Notes: generated from the sequence alone by a model not told the origin. Positions 47,437 through 55,982 are shown, counted from the first letter of the stretch. The stretch: 64,000 nt of DNA from Lewinellaceae bacterium (GCA_016710765.1 JADJUJ010000008.1:294007-358006), one strand, 5' to 3'. Numbers and translations: made by a program.

Positions 47437-47439
47437 CTA
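47221..47439. repeat. Interspersed intergenic repeat, copy 1 of 3
   Basis: About 200 AT-rich bases ending in AAAGCCAAAGACCAAAGACC (47412-47431). It shares ordered words with 54504-54669 (TGGTC-TTGG-TTCGATC, TTTATCAAC, TTAATGC) and with 55901-55982. Both ends carry related C/A-rich words in opposite orientation, as in a miniature inverted-repeat element. Confidence 0.5.
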
Positions 47440-48702
47440 AAGGTACGGTTCCATCATGTGCAGGATTTTCTGGGTGGCACCCTGGCTTCGTTGAATGAAT
47501 AGGTGGGCGGCTAGAGCGGCTTGTTGGCGGACAAGATCCTTCTCCAACAAGGTTAAAGAAGCTTCCAATGCTTGTTTATCCTTAATTACAAAGGCTGCCC
47601 CATCTGACACCATTTGCCTGGCTTCCTCAAATTTTTGGTAGTTGGGGCCAAAGAGTATCGGCAATCCAAAGGCGGCTGGTTCCAGGGTGTTGTGAATTCC
47701 TTTTCCAAAACCGCCCCCAATCCAGGCCAGATGGCCATAGCGGTACAGGGTATTCAACATTCCGACATTGTCGATGATCAGGATTCGCGCCGCCTGGAAA
47801 TCGTTTAATTCAGCATGGGAATAGCGAACGGTAAGTTTGCGTGTCTCAGGAGGAAGATCTTCTACAGATAATTCAATTTGCGCGATCCGTTTTTCTCCGA
47901 TCTCGTGGGGCGCCAGGATAATCTTGTAATGCGACCATTGGTCTTGCAAAAGGACAGGAAGAAAGACTGCCTCATCTGCTTCCCAACTGCTTCCAGCGAT
48001 GAATACCGGTGCGTCCTGAGCGAACAGGGCTGCTTTTTCATTTTCCGGAACATTTGCAGCGATGGCGGATACGCGGTCTACCCGGGTATCGCCAACCACA
48101 CTGAGGTTCTGAAAGCCAATCGAATGTAGCAGGGAGGCCGAATGCTGGTCCTGCAGGAAAAAATGGGTGAAACAACCTAGCATGTTGCGCCAAAAGGCGC
48201 CATACCATTGGAAGAAGGGTTGCTGGTCTCTGAACAGGGCGGATATCAGCAGGGTAGGGGTCTGTTGTGCTTTCAGGGCCTGGAGGTAATTGGCCCAAAA
48301 CTCGTATTTTACAAAAATAGCAATATCGGGCTGAATAAGATCCATCCAGGCATGTGCATTGCCAGGGGTATCTGCGGGCAAATACGCTACGAAATCAACC
48401 ATGGGATAGTTCTTTCGGAGCTCATATCCTGAAGGCGAGAAAAAGCTCAGCACAATTTGCCAATCGGGGTGCTGTTGCCGGAACGATTCCAGCACTGGCC
48501 GGCCTTGCTCAAATTCGCCCAGAGAGGCCGCATGCAGCCATAGTACGCGACTTTTTTTCTGAAAAGTTTGTGGGTAGCGCTGTTTCCAGTTTTGGCGGCC
48601 TTTTACCCAGAGGCGTGCTTTGGTATTCCATTGGGATACCAGATGGATGCTGAAACAATACACATATATAAAGGTGTTGTACAGAACGCGAAAACCCCAC
48701 AT
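47437..48702 (-). CDS. waaA: 3-deoxy-D-manno-octulosonic acid (Kdo) transferase
   Basis: 421 residues. GT-B membrane-associated glycosyltransferase that adds Kdo from CMP-Kdo to the lipid A precursor (also called kdtA). An N-terminal hydrophobic anchor (VLYNTFIYVYCFSIHLV) is followed by LWLHAASLGEFEQGRPV with the catalytic Glu, SFFSPSGYE, PADTPGNA, IAIFVKYEFWANYL, VVGDTRVDRV, APHEIGEKRI and WIGGGFGKGIHNTLEPAAFGLP. It overlaps the stop of the upstream outer-membrane protein gene by 1 base (TAATG), so the two are coupled. Confidence 0.93.
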   Translation of the reverse strand: MWGFRVLYNTFIYVYCFSIHLVSQWNTKARLWVKGRQNWKQRYPQTFQKKSRVLWLHAASLGEFEQGRPVLESFRQQHPDWQIVLSFFSPSGYELRKNYPMVDFVAYLPADTPGNAHAWMDLIQPDIAIFVKYEFWANYLQALKAQQTPTLLISALFRDQQPFFQWYGAFWRNMLGCFTHFFLQDQHSASLLHSIGFQNLSVVGDTRVDRVSAIAANVPENEKAALFAQDAPVFIAGSSWEADEAVFLPVLLQDQWSHYKIILAPHEIGEKRIAQIELSVEDLPPETRKLTVRYSHAELNDFQAARILIIDNVGMLNTLYRYGHLAWIGGGFGKGIHNTLEPAAFGLPILFGPNYQKFEEARQMVSDGAAFVIKDKQALEASLTLLEKDLVRQQAALAAHLFIQRSQGATQKILHMMEPYL

Positions 48703-49463
48703 TAGTATTCTATGTTTTCTGCGCCTTTATGGTAAAAAGGCAGCGTCCAGGAGGCCCGAATTCCAAAACGGAGGTCGAGCCGATTGCCATCCAGTTTTCC
48801 AATGGTGGAGAAATCCCAATCGCGCAAACTCTTCGTAAAGCCCTGGTTGAATTCAAAACCGAGCATCCAGTTGCTTTTACGATCCCAGCCCAAATGCTCC
48901 CAGCCTATGAATTGGTTGAGCGCCAATCCACCGGTAAGCCGGTCGTACCCTTTTTTGTATTCGCCTGTAATTTGGGTCAGGCCGTTGTCGTCGTCTTGAA
49001 ATTTGATCCAATGTCGGAGCATTCCCGCGCCCAGCGTGACGCGGAGGCCAGAACGGGGGGCACTGATGGGGAAAAGTTTGCCGACATGCGCACCAAAGTA
49101 ATATCCACGCTCCCGTATTATCACATTGGAAAGCAACCTGTTGTTTCCAATGATATCCCCTTCAGGTGTGCGCAAAATGCTGAGCGGGTCATCTTCAACC
49201 TTATTGCTGAATAAAAACTGCCCTTCAATGCCCAGGATGTAGTTGTTAGAGAATATCCAATCCAACCCACCATCAATACTTTGGTTGACGCCAAAACGCT
49301 TGGCGAGGTCCGCTGCAGGGACCTGCACACCCAACCCGAGGTGAAATAAAGTGGCGGCCCCTTCATTAACGGCAATTTTTTCCGAATGTTCCGGAAATTT
49401 TTGTGCTAGTACTGAAAATGCCAGCAGTATAAATAGTATAAAACCAAGAATCTTTTTCATCAT
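48702..49463 (-). CDS. Outer-membrane beta-barrel-type protein
   Basis: 253 residues. A signal peptide (MMKKILGFILFILLAFSVLAQ; a Met two codons in is possible) is followed by alternating hydrophobic/polar strands with aromatic girdles (GGLDWIFSNNYILGIEGQF, YYFGAHVGKLF, WMLGFEFNQGF, LDLRFGIRASW). The C-terminus has aromatic residues but not a classical terminal Phe. No known family recognised. Translationally coupled to waaA, so a role in envelope biogenesis is possible. Confidence 0.72.
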   Translation of the reverse strand: MMKKILGFILFILLAFSVLAQKFPEHSEKIAVNEGAATLFHLGLGVQVPAADLAKRFGVNQSIDGGLDWIFSNNYILGIEGQFLFSNKVEDDPLSILRTPEGDIIGNNRLLSNVIIRERGYYFGAHVGKLFPISAPRSGLRVTLGAGMLRHWIKFQDDDNGLTQITGEYKKGYDRLTGGLALNQFIGWEHLGWDRKSNWMLGFEFNQGFTKSLRDWDFSTIGKLDGNRLDLRFGIRASWTLPFYHKGAENIEY

Positions 49464-49580
49464 ATATAATCTGTAAAATGCCGCACGAAATTACAGTTAA
49501 AATCCCAAGCGGTAGTTTTTTATGCGGAATATTGAGTAAAAGGCTTCTTTATTATTGCGAAACCGGATAAATCACGTGTG

Positions 49581-49596
49581 TGTGACAAACATCACA
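49581..49596. promoter_or_regulatory. CRP/FNR-type operator
   Basis: TGTGACAAACATCACA is an exact match to the TGTGA-N6-TCACA recognition pattern of CRP-family regulators. It overlaps a second palindrome CATCACAAATGGTGATG (49590-49606). It lies between the divergent outer-membrane protein/waaA and yceI genes, about 40 bases upstream of the yceI -33 element, an activator-like position. Confidence 0.6.
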
Positions 49597-49635
49597 AATG
49601 GTGATGAAGATCAAATCGGTAAATAATGCACGTCA

Positions 49636-49666
49636 CTTGCCACAGAAAATCGGGCCAATACATTTG
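49636..49666 (+). promoter_or_regulatory. Promoter of the yceI-porin cluster
   Basis: -33 element CTTG (49636-49639, consensus TTTG), 19-base spacer, and -7 element TACATTTG (49659-49666), a full match to TAnnTTTG. Transcription would begin near 49672, only about 12 bases before the yceI ATG. Confidence 0.6.
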
Positions 49667-49683
49667 TTTCAAAATTAAAAGCA

Positions 49684-50243
49684 ATGAGAAATTTACTGAT
49701 CCTGATTTTGAGTGTAACTGCAAGCATTGGTTTTAGCCAGGGCTACTCCGTTAACAGTTACAGCGTAACCATCAAAGGTACTTCTAATGTTCACGAGTGG
49801 GAGTCGACAGCCAAAGAACTTCGGGCAAAGGGACAGGCTGAAGTCTTGGAAACTGGCTTGGTAAGCCTGCAATCATTGTGGGTTGAAATTCCGGTGAAAT
49901 CAATTAAAAGCCCCAAAGGCTCCATCATGGACAATAAGACCTATGACGCCCTTAAAGCAAAGCAAAGTCCCAACATCACCTTTAATATGGAGCGCGCCAC
50001 GGTCAATCCAAAGAGCGATTACTACGACATCAATGCTACAGGTAACCTGTCGATCGCTGGTGTCACGAAAAAGTTAACCTCTATGCCAAAGGAAGGGTTA
50101 AAGACGGCGTGCTGTATTTCAATGGCTCCAAAAAAATGAAGATGACCGATTTTGGCATCGATCCACCAACGGCACTCATGGGTACCATGACCACTGGCGA
50201 CGACATTGAGATTGTGTACTCCCTGAGTTTGAAAAAATCGTAA
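49684..50243 (+). CDS. YceI family periplasmic protein (frameshifted)
   Basis: Signal peptide (MRNLLILILSVTASIGFSQ) and a YceI lipocalin-like domain: VTIKGTSNVHEWESTAKEL, VEIPVKSIKSPKGSIMDNK, YDALKAKQSPNITF and SIAGVTKK. The frame as read ends at 50139. One extra A in the five-A run at 50068-50072 gives VNLYAKGRVKDG, MKMTDFGIDPPTALMG and a stop at 50243 (about 186 aa), restoring the C-terminal strands. YceI proteins bind isoprenoid-type lipids in the periplasm. First gene of yceI-porin-yceI. Confidence 0.87.
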
Positions 50244-50304
50244 TCATTTTCCCGTTCTATTATATTATTCAATAACATTTATATTAAATAAATTTAGCAA
50301 CATT

Positions 50305-51660
50305 ATGAAAAAGCTAACCTATCTCCCGTTGATCGTATTTTTCCTGGCCAGTTTCCAGATGTTCGCTCAGCAACCCGGCATTCAGTATTCTCGTTCCTGG
50401 GATAAAGACGGCATCAATGTATTTGAGCCTTCAAAATCCATGGATCAACCCGAATTCACCGGTGTGAAAGTGCGTATCGGTGGCGCTTTTACGCAGGATT
50501 TTCAATCGCTTACGCATTCTAATACCCCCGACACTTCCACCCAATACTTGTACGGTGTAATCACCAACCCAGCCGACCCGAAGTTTAACGTTTCTGAAGC
50601 CAAACTGCAAGGTTTTAACCTGGCTATGGCTAACCTGAACTTCGACATCCAACTTGGTGATGGTGTACGCGTTGCATTGGAGAACTACATGTCTGCCCGC
50701 CACCACTCCGAATTCTGGGTAAAAGGCGGTTACATCCAGTTCGACAAACTCCCAATGTTTGGCAGCCCAGAGTGGTATACCAAGTATGTTCGGGTTAAAA
50801 TCGGTCACTTCCAGCCCAACTTTGGCGACATGCAGTTCCGCCGTACCGATGGTGGTAACGCCATGTACAACCCATTTGCTGAAAACCTGATTTTTGATGC
50901 GTTCTCAACAGAGATTGGAGGTGAGGCCTATGTGTTCCCAGTAGATGGTTTTATGGGTATGATTGGTATGACTACCGGTTTTATCAATGGTAACGTTAAC
51001 AACTACCCAGAACTTCCAGAAGGCAGCAACCGCGAGCAAACCAAGAAAAGCCCATCGGTTTACTTCAAACTGGCTTACGACAAGCAATTTACTACTGATT
51101 TCCGCTTCCGTCTTTCTGCTTCTATGTACAACAACTCCAGCACCCAACGCAATACTTTGTATGCTGGTGACCGCACCGGTTCCCACTACTTCATGGTGAT
51201 GGAGCCTACGTCAGGTACTTACAGTGGCAACAAAGACTCTGGTCGTTTTACCAGCCAATTGGGTGTGAGCAACCGCATCAACAGCATCATGATCAACCCG
51301 TTCGTCAAGTTTAAAGGCCTGGAACTATTCGGTTCTTATGAAATCATCAAAGGTGGCACCTACCGGGAAACCGACGACCGCACCCTGAACCAACTTGCCA
51401 TCGAAGGTCTGTATCGCTTCCTGCCCAACGAGCAAATGTACATCGGCGCCCGTTACATCAAGGCTTCCGGTACGCCTAATGGCTACACCAGCGAGATTTC
51501 CATCGACCGCACTGCCATCGCAGCCGGCTGGTTCCCAACCAAAAATCTCTTGCTGAAAGGAGAATATGTGATCCAAAACTATGTTGACTTCCCAACCGCC
51601 AATATTTATCACGAAGGTAAATTCAGTGGTTTCATGCTCGAAGCAGTAGTTGGATTCTAA
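50305..51660 (+). CDS. Porin-like outer-membrane protein
   Basis: 451 residues. A signal peptide (MKKLTYLPLIVFFLASFQMFAQ) is followed by a beta-barrel pattern with VRIGGAFTQDFQSL, MANLNFDIQLGDGVRVALENYM, VRVKIGHFQPNFGDMQFRR, and a terminal strand GFMLEAVVGF ending in Phe as in barrel proteins. The overall layout is that of OprP/OprO-like or DcaP-like porins. Codon use is strongly biased compared with neighbours (frequent AAC, GGT, CGC), suggesting high expression. The substrate is unknown. It is flanked by two yceI genes and ends in a strong terminator. Confidence 0.83.
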   Translation: MKKLTYLPLIVFFLASFQMFAQQPGIQYSRSWDKDGINVFEPSKSMDQPEFTGVKVRIGGAFTQDFQSLTHSNTPDTSTQYLYGVITNPADPKFNVSEAKLQGFNLAMANLNFDIQLGDGVRVALENYMSARHHSEFWVKGGYIQFDKLPMFGSPEWYTKYVRVKIGHFQPNFGDMQFRRTDGGNAMYNPFAENLIFDAFSTEIGGEAYVFPVDGFMGMIGMTTGFINGNVNNYPELPEGSNREQTKKSPSVYFKLAYDKQFTTDFRFRLSASMYNNSSTQRNTLYAGDRTGSHYFMVMEPTSGTYSGNKDSGRFTSQLGVSNRINSIMINPFVKFKGLELFGSYEIIKGGTYRETDDRTLNQLAIEGLYRFLPNEQMYIGARYIKASGTPNGYTSEISIDRTAIAAGWFPTKNLLLKGEYVIQNYVDFPTANIYHEGKFSGFMLEAVVGF

Positions 51661-51691
51661 TGAATTTCGCTCAGCCTTACCAATAAAAACC

Positions 51692-51728
51692 AGCCCCATG
51701 GTCTGCCTGAAGGCCATGGGGCTTTTTT
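51692..51728 (+). terminator. Rho-independent terminator after the porin gene
   Basis: Perfect 10-bp stem AGCCCCATGG/CCATGGGGCT with a 12-base loop, followed by six T. Confidence 0.88.
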
Positions 51729-51749
51729 AAACAAACCATCCGAATCCTT

Positions 51750-52388
51750 ATGAAATCCCATCAGACTCTGGTTGCTTTCGGATGCTGGATGCTTTGTTGC
51801 GCGTTTCTTTTCAGTAGCCAAGCGCTTTCTTCCATGAAAAAACGCTACACCATCGAACGAGGCAGCCGGCTTTTTCTCAAAGGAACCTCCAATGTCAACA
51901 GTTTCGACTGCGATTGCAACGATGTGTGGCCAGTACAAACACTGGAAGTAGAGCAGGGCGGTAACCACGCGGCTTTCCGGAACACCTCACTCCAGTATTA
52001 CCACCAAAAATTCGATTGCCACAACGGGAAAATTGACCACGACATGCAAAAGGCCCTCAAGGCCGACGTGTTCCCGACCATCAAAATCGAATTGTTGGAA
52101 ACCTGGCAGGATGCCAACACGCTGCAAGGCGAATACACCGACTGGGAAGAAGTGAAAGCCAAAGTGAAAATTTTTATCGCCGGACATTACAAAACCTATA
52201 CCATCGCTGGAAAGGTTCGTAAAAATGGTAAAAACAACCTTCAGCTGATCGGGGAGAAAATGCTCAAAATGTCTGATTTTGGAATTGACCCACCGGAAGC
52301 CATGTTTGGTTTGATCAAAGTCGACGATGATATCAGCATCCATTTCGAGCTCAAAGTGCGCCTCGAAGCGGAAGCCCTAAAACCCTGA
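51750..52388 (+). CDS. YceI family protein
   Basis: 212 residues. An N-terminal hydrophobic segment (LVAFGCWMLCCAFLFSSQA) acts as signal or anchor. The YceI-like domain carries LFLKGTSNVNSFDCDC, MQKALKADVFPTIKIEL, YTIAGKVRKNG and MKMS-type KMSDFGIDPPEAMFGLIKVDD. It is a paralogue of the YceI protein upstream (both have TSNV and DFGIDPP motifs) but with a Cys-rich N-terminal strand. It starts 22 bases after the porin terminator. Confidence 0.83.
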   Translation: MKSHQTLVAFGCWMLCCAFLFSSQALSSMKKRYTIERGSRLFLKGTSNVNSFDCDCNDVWPVQTLEVEQGGNHAAFRNTSLQYYHQKFDCHNGKIDHDMQKALKADVFPTIKIELLETWQDANTLQGEYTDWEEVKAKVKIFIAGHYKTYTIAGKVRKNGKNNLQLIGEKMLKMSDFGIDPPEAMFGLIKVDDDISIHFELKVRLEAEALKP

Positions 52389-52568
52389 TTGGTGGCTTGG
52401 CCCTGGAATTTTTCAGAAGAAAGTTAATCATTACAGTTCAGGTTATTGAAAATGTGCCAGTTTGAAGATCTCAAGCAATGCCTTTAGGCCTGAATTATTA
52501 AGACAAATTTCCAAAGGACAGACCCCAAAACCTATTGTATTTTAACATTATTATTCAACATCAAGACA

Positions 52569-52979
52569 ATGAAAAAAATTCTCGTTCCCGGACTCGTCGC
52601 TGGTGTCATTTTACTGCTGGCCAGCTATGCCGCTTTATACCTGACGGTTAAGTTTTTTCCATGGATTGCAGAAGAGTACTACAACCCTATGTTCAGTCTG
52701 GAAGGTGATAAAGCCGCCATGTTTTTCATGCACCCCTTTATCCTGAGCTTTGGTTTGGCCTGGTTCTGGGATCGGTTTAAAGGCCTTTTTCACGGCAACT
52801 TTATGTGGCGGGGCTTTGAAATGGGCATTGTTTATGGTTTGATTGCCACCTTGCCCTCCACCTGGATGACTTTCAGCTCCATTGCCGTTTCACTGCAGAT
52901 TGTGCTTACCTGGTTTGCCTATGGTGTATTCCAGGCCGTGGTTGCAGGCATCGTTTTTGCTTATATGAATCCAGAATAA
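52569..52979 (+). CDS. Four-helix membrane protein, hypothetical
   Basis: 136 residues with about four transmembrane helices (6-28, 55-70, 85-105, 110-132), including MFFMHPFILSFGLAWFWDRF. Not assigned to a family with confidence. Stand-alone gene with its own terminator at 53012. Confidence 0.72.
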   Translation: MKKILVPGLVAGVILLLASYAALYLTVKFFPWIAEEYYNPMFSLEGDKAAMFFMHPFILSFGLAWFWDRFKGLFHGNFMWRGFEMGIVYGLIATLPSTWMTFSSIAVSLQIVLTWFAYGVFQAVVAGIVFAYMNPE

Positions 52980-53011
52980 CTCAGGCATTCATCAAAAGTC
53001 GCTTCTTATAG

Positions 53012-53041
53012 GGGTGTGGCCTATGGCTGCGCCCTTTTTTT
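53012..53041 (+). terminator. Rho-independent terminator after the four-helix protein gene
   Basis: 10-bp stem GGGTGTGGCC/GGCTGCGCCC (three wobbles) with a TAT loop, followed by seven T. Confidence 0.8.
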
Positions 53042-53065
53042 GTGCAGGGTAGTTCAGTACCTTTG
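53035..53065 (+). promoter_or_regulatory. Possible promoter of the FAD-linked oxidase gene
   Basis: A -7 element TACCTTTG at 53058-53065 matches the consensus fully. The -33 position holds TTTT (53035-53038) at the right 19-base distance. The start would be within about 20 bases of the ATG at 53090. Confidence 0.42.
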
Positions 53066-53089
53066 TGGTTTTGCTTTGATACCCAAGTT

Positions 53090-54502
53090 ATGGCAATGCA
53101 TTATTCTAAAATATCCGCTGATCATCTGACTGCTCTTCGCAGCATTGTTGGCGCCGATCATTTGTTTACGGACACAACAGCTTTAACCGATCATGGCCAC
53201 GACGAAACGGAGGATCTGCAGTTTTTCCCGGAAGCTGTAGTAGCGCCAGCCAATACCGCGGAGGTTGCAGCCATACTACAAATCTGCAATGCTGCCCAAA
53301 TCCCGGTAACTGTTCGTGGCGCTGGCACTGGTCTTGCCGGCGGAGCCTTGCCTGTGGCTGGCGGTCTGGTAATTTCCATGCGTCGGTTCGACAAGATTAT
53401 TGCCATCGATGAACGCAATTTTCAGGTTACGGTGGAGCCCGGGGTGATTACCGAACACCTGCAAAATACCCTGAAAGCAAAAGGCTTATTCTACCCGCCC
53501 GACCCAGCCAGTCGGGGCTGGAGCTTTATCGGCGGGAATGTCAGCACCAATGCCGGTGGGCCCAAGGCTGTGAAATACGGGGTCGTAAAGGACCATGTGC
53601 TGAACCTGGAAGTAGTCCTCCCGTCGGGTGAGGTCATCTGGACGGGCGCCAACACCCTGAAAAACTCCACAGGCTATAACCTCACCCAGTTGATGGTTGG
53701 CAGCGAGGGCACCCTGGGTGTCATTACCAAAATTGTGCTCAAGTTGCAGCCTCATCCCACGCATACGCTCCTCATGCTGGCCCCTTTTCGTTCGGCAGAA
53801 AGTGCCTGCGCGGCGGTGGCGGCTATTTTTCAGGCTGGGGTGGTACCGTCAGGACTGGAATTTATGGAGCGCAACGCCATCGATTGGGCGGTGCGTTACG
53901 TGGGCGAAACTCCTGTTCCTATCGGTCCGGACGATGCGGCGCACTTGCTGATTGAAGTAGATGGTTTCCATCCGGAAAACCTATATGCCGATTGTGAAAC
54001 CATCGGCAAAGTGCTGGAAAATTATGATTGCGGCGAAATATTTTTTGCTGACAGTGAGGCACAAAAAACGGCGCTGTGGCAGTTGCGGCGGAATGTAGGC
54101 CATGCCGTGAAGCGGAATTCCATTTACAAGGAAGAAGACACTGTTGTGCCCAGAGCAGAGCTCCCTATTCTACTAAAAGGAGTTAAAGAAATTGGTGCCC
54201 GCTACGGGTTTGAGTCTGTTTGTTACGGGCATGCGGGGGATGGCAATTTGCACGTCAATATTCTAAAAGGGGAATTGAGTGACCAATTCTGGAACGAGGA
54301 ACTACCCAACGGTATTCGGGAGATATTTACCCTGGTAAAAAAACTGGGGGGCACCATCAGTGGCGAACATGGCATTGGATTGGTGCAGCAGCCCTACCTC
54401 GATATTGTATTCGGACCAGCCGAAATGCGCTTGATGCGGGGCATCAAACAGGTGTTTGATCCCAATGGTATTCTCAATCCGGGAAAGGTGTTGAATCTTT
54501 AG
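53090..54502 (+). CDS. FAD-linked oxidase (GlcD/D-lactate dehydrogenase family)
   Basis: 470 residues from the ATG at 53090; the upstream frame to 53042 runs through the terminator/promoter region. The FAD-binding type 4 domain carries TVRGAGTGLAGGALPVAGG, DPASRGWSFIGGNVSTNAGGP, NLTQLMVGSEGTLGVIT. The C-terminal FAD-oxidase domain carries CYGHAGDGNLHVNI and GTISGEHGIGL. The enzyme oxidises a 2-hydroxy acid such as glycolate or D-lactate, passing electrons to the quinone pool. Which one cannot be decided; no GlcE/GlcF is adjacent. Confidence 0.88.
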   Translation: MAMHYSKISADHLTALRSIVGADHLFTDTTALTDHGHDETEDLQFFPEAVVAPANTAEVAAILQICNAAQIPVTVRGAGTGLAGGALPVAGGLVISMRRFDKIIAIDERNFQVTVEPGVITEHLQNTLKAKGLFYPPDPASRGWSFIGGNVSTNAGGPKAVKYGVVKDHVLNLEVVLPSGEVIWTGANTLKNSTGYNLTQLMVGSEGTLGVITKIVLKLQPHPTHTLLMLAPFRSAESACAAVAAIFQAGVVPSGLEFMERNAIDWAVRYVGETPVPIGPDDAAHLLIEVDGFHPENLYADCETIGKVLENYDCGEIFFADSEAQKTALWQLRRNVGHAVKRNSIYKEEDTVVPRAELPILLKGVKEIGARYGFESVCYGHAGDGNLHVNILKGELSDQFWNEELPNGIREIFTLVKKLGGTISGEHGIGLVQQPYLDIVFGPAEMRLMRGIKQVFDPNGILNPGKVLNL

Positions 54503-54503
54503 C

Positions 54504-54669
54504 GGGTCTTTAGCCTTTGGGTGTTGGTCTTTGGCTTCGATCTCGATTTAAAATACGGTACCAGATTAAATACCAGAATTATTAGCATTAAATTTTGAAC
54601 ACCCTTTTAAAACAGCGCTTGCCTTATTTATCAACGAATATTTTGTTAAAAATTAATGCATTCAAAACC
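54504..54669. repeat. Interspersed intergenic repeat, copy 2 of 3
   Basis: Similar to 47221-47439 in word order (TTGGTCTTTGGCTTCGATC, TTTGAACACCC, TTTATCAAC, TTAATGCATT). Its right end (54637-54669) matches 55901-55933 at about 28 of 33 positions. It lies downstream of the oxidase gene and reaches into the stop of the next - strand gene. Confidence 0.5.
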
Positions 54670-55222
54670 GTTTTGGCAGGCCCAATGCTTCGGCGTAGGA
54701 TTGGGTGGGAGAATAAGCCCAAAGGTAATCCAGCAAAGCCTGCAAGTCTTTCCGAAACTCCATATGGTAGTCTTCGTGCAGTTTTTTCCCCTTGTTGACC
54801 AGTGAGATGGCCCGTTTTACCACATAAGGCGCGAATTTCTTTGCACTGCTACTCCGACGTTGCAGCAAATCCCAATGCCGCTCAAAAGCTTCCCGAAACA
54901 GGTAAGCACCCAAAATCACTTCGCCAGACTTGTCTTTTGTCGTAAAAACATGTTCGGTGATGCGGGCATTCCAGTGGCGCAGTTCCATCATCAGCAGGCC
55001 GGGGGTCAGGTAGGGAGCGCCCCGGGAGGGCAGGTCCTTCCGAATCTGGTCCCGAAGATCCTCTGCCCGGTCGTCGCGGGTATTGCCGCCTTCCAGTAAT
55101 TCAAAATTCAGCCGCTCGGTCAGTTTGCGGTCTTTGGCAATCAAACGAAACAACAGTTTGTCTTTTTCTTTTGCCGGGAGATGGGAAATGGCATCCTTGA
55201 GCTCGTCGGATAGTTTGGCCAC
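54662..55222 (-). CDS. Hypothetical cytoplasmic protein
   Basis: 186 residues, helical and highly charged, without signal peptide. It opens MAKLSDELKDAISHLPAKEKDKLLFRLIAK and ends LWAYSPTQSYAEALGLPKR. Proteins of this type are common in Bacteroidota, but no function is known to me. The stop codon lies at the edge of repeat copy 2. Confidence 0.7.
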   Translation of the reverse strand: MAKLSDELKDAISHLPAKEKDKLLFRLIAKDRKLTERLNFELLEGGNTRDDRAEDLRDQIRKDLPSRGAPYLTPGLLMMELRHWNARITEHVFTTKDKSGEVILGAYLFREAFERHWDLLQRRSSSAKKFAPYVVKRAISLVNKGKKLHEDYHMEFRKDLQALLDYLWAYSPTQSYAEALGLPKRF

Positions 55223-55359
55223 TGTTCTGAATTTTTAAAGAAATGCAAATATAAAAAACAAGGCGCCCCTGACCAACCTTATAATAATGCTGATGTGTGG
55301 GACGCTATTTAAACCTCACCCCCTACGAGGCCGTGTCATAAGTCAACGATCGACCTTGT

Positions 55360-55421
55360 ACGACAAAATAAAATTGCTTGCTTCGGCACACAGCACCTTT
55401 GTGGCAATTTTATTTTGTCGT
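55360..55421. repeat. Perfect 18-bp inverted repeat
   Basis: ACGACAAAATAAAATTGC (55360-55377) and GCAATTTTATTTTGTCGT (55404-55421) are fully complementary around a 26-base loop. AT-rich, with no T tract, so not a clear terminator. Confidence 0.65.
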
Positions 55422-55515
55422 GAAATCTTGATTCAGTACTTCTGGCACACTAATCTGCTGTAAATAAAATACTTGAATCAGGTCTGACTCCCCCTCTCCA
55501 ATGGAGGTTGGGGTT

Positions 55516-55541
55516 AGAAATCAATCTGGAACATAATCAAC
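55516..55541 (-). repeat. Short extra copy of TonB-receptor 3' terminus
   Basis: 26 bases identical to 55581-55606 and encoding the C-terminal LIMFQIDF on the - strand. The bases upstream (in - strand sense) differ completely from the receptor. Confidence 0.65.
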
Positions 55542-55578
55542 AATATTATTACCGACGCCCTCATTCTGGGTGGGCATG

Positions 55579-55740
55579 TTAGAAATCAATCTGGAACATA
55601 ATCAACGGCGTTAGTCCCGACTGCTGCCGGAAAATCCATTGGTTCAAGTCTGGGTCGTAGGTGCGGTTAATGGCATCTACGTTGCGGCGATTGATCAGGT
55701 TTTGGATGTCCAGCGCAATCGACCACGACGATTTGTCGCT
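55579..55740 (-). pseudogene. 3'-terminal fragment of a TonB-dependent receptor
   Basis: About 53 codons nearly identical to the C-terminus of the receptor at 60911 (DKSSWSIALDIQNLINR, NAINRTYDPDLNQW-type, LIMFQIDF with stop). The homology ends abruptly at about 55740, where unrelated sequence follows, although the frame stays open to 55830. A severed duplicate, not a functional gene. Confidence 0.78.
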
Positions 55741-55900
55741 TTTTTGTGGCCCAAAGGGCCAAGCCCGTAGCGTCGTAATCGTACTAAAAATAAATAGGGC
55801 ACTCCCTTCCTTTTGATGTTTATTCCTCATTTCAACACTGCCATATTAAACCATTGAAAATCAAGCCACATAAATGGTTTCATTTGGCTAAACTCCGGGT

Positions 55901-55982
55901 AATATTTTGCTAAAAATAAATGTGTTGAAAACCAAATAGTTAATCCCTATGGGTAAAGCCAAAGACTAAAGATCAATGGCTA
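55901..55982. repeat. Interspersed intergenic repeat, copy 3 of 3 (partial)
   Basis: 55901-55933 matches the right end of copy 2. 55955-55982 (AAAGCCAAAGACTAAAGATC...) matches 47412-47439 at about 25 of 28 positions. Confidence 0.5.

Noticed and set aside
55579..55830. Independent 83-aa gene
   Set aside because: Its only recognisable part is the severed C-terminus of the TonB receptor.
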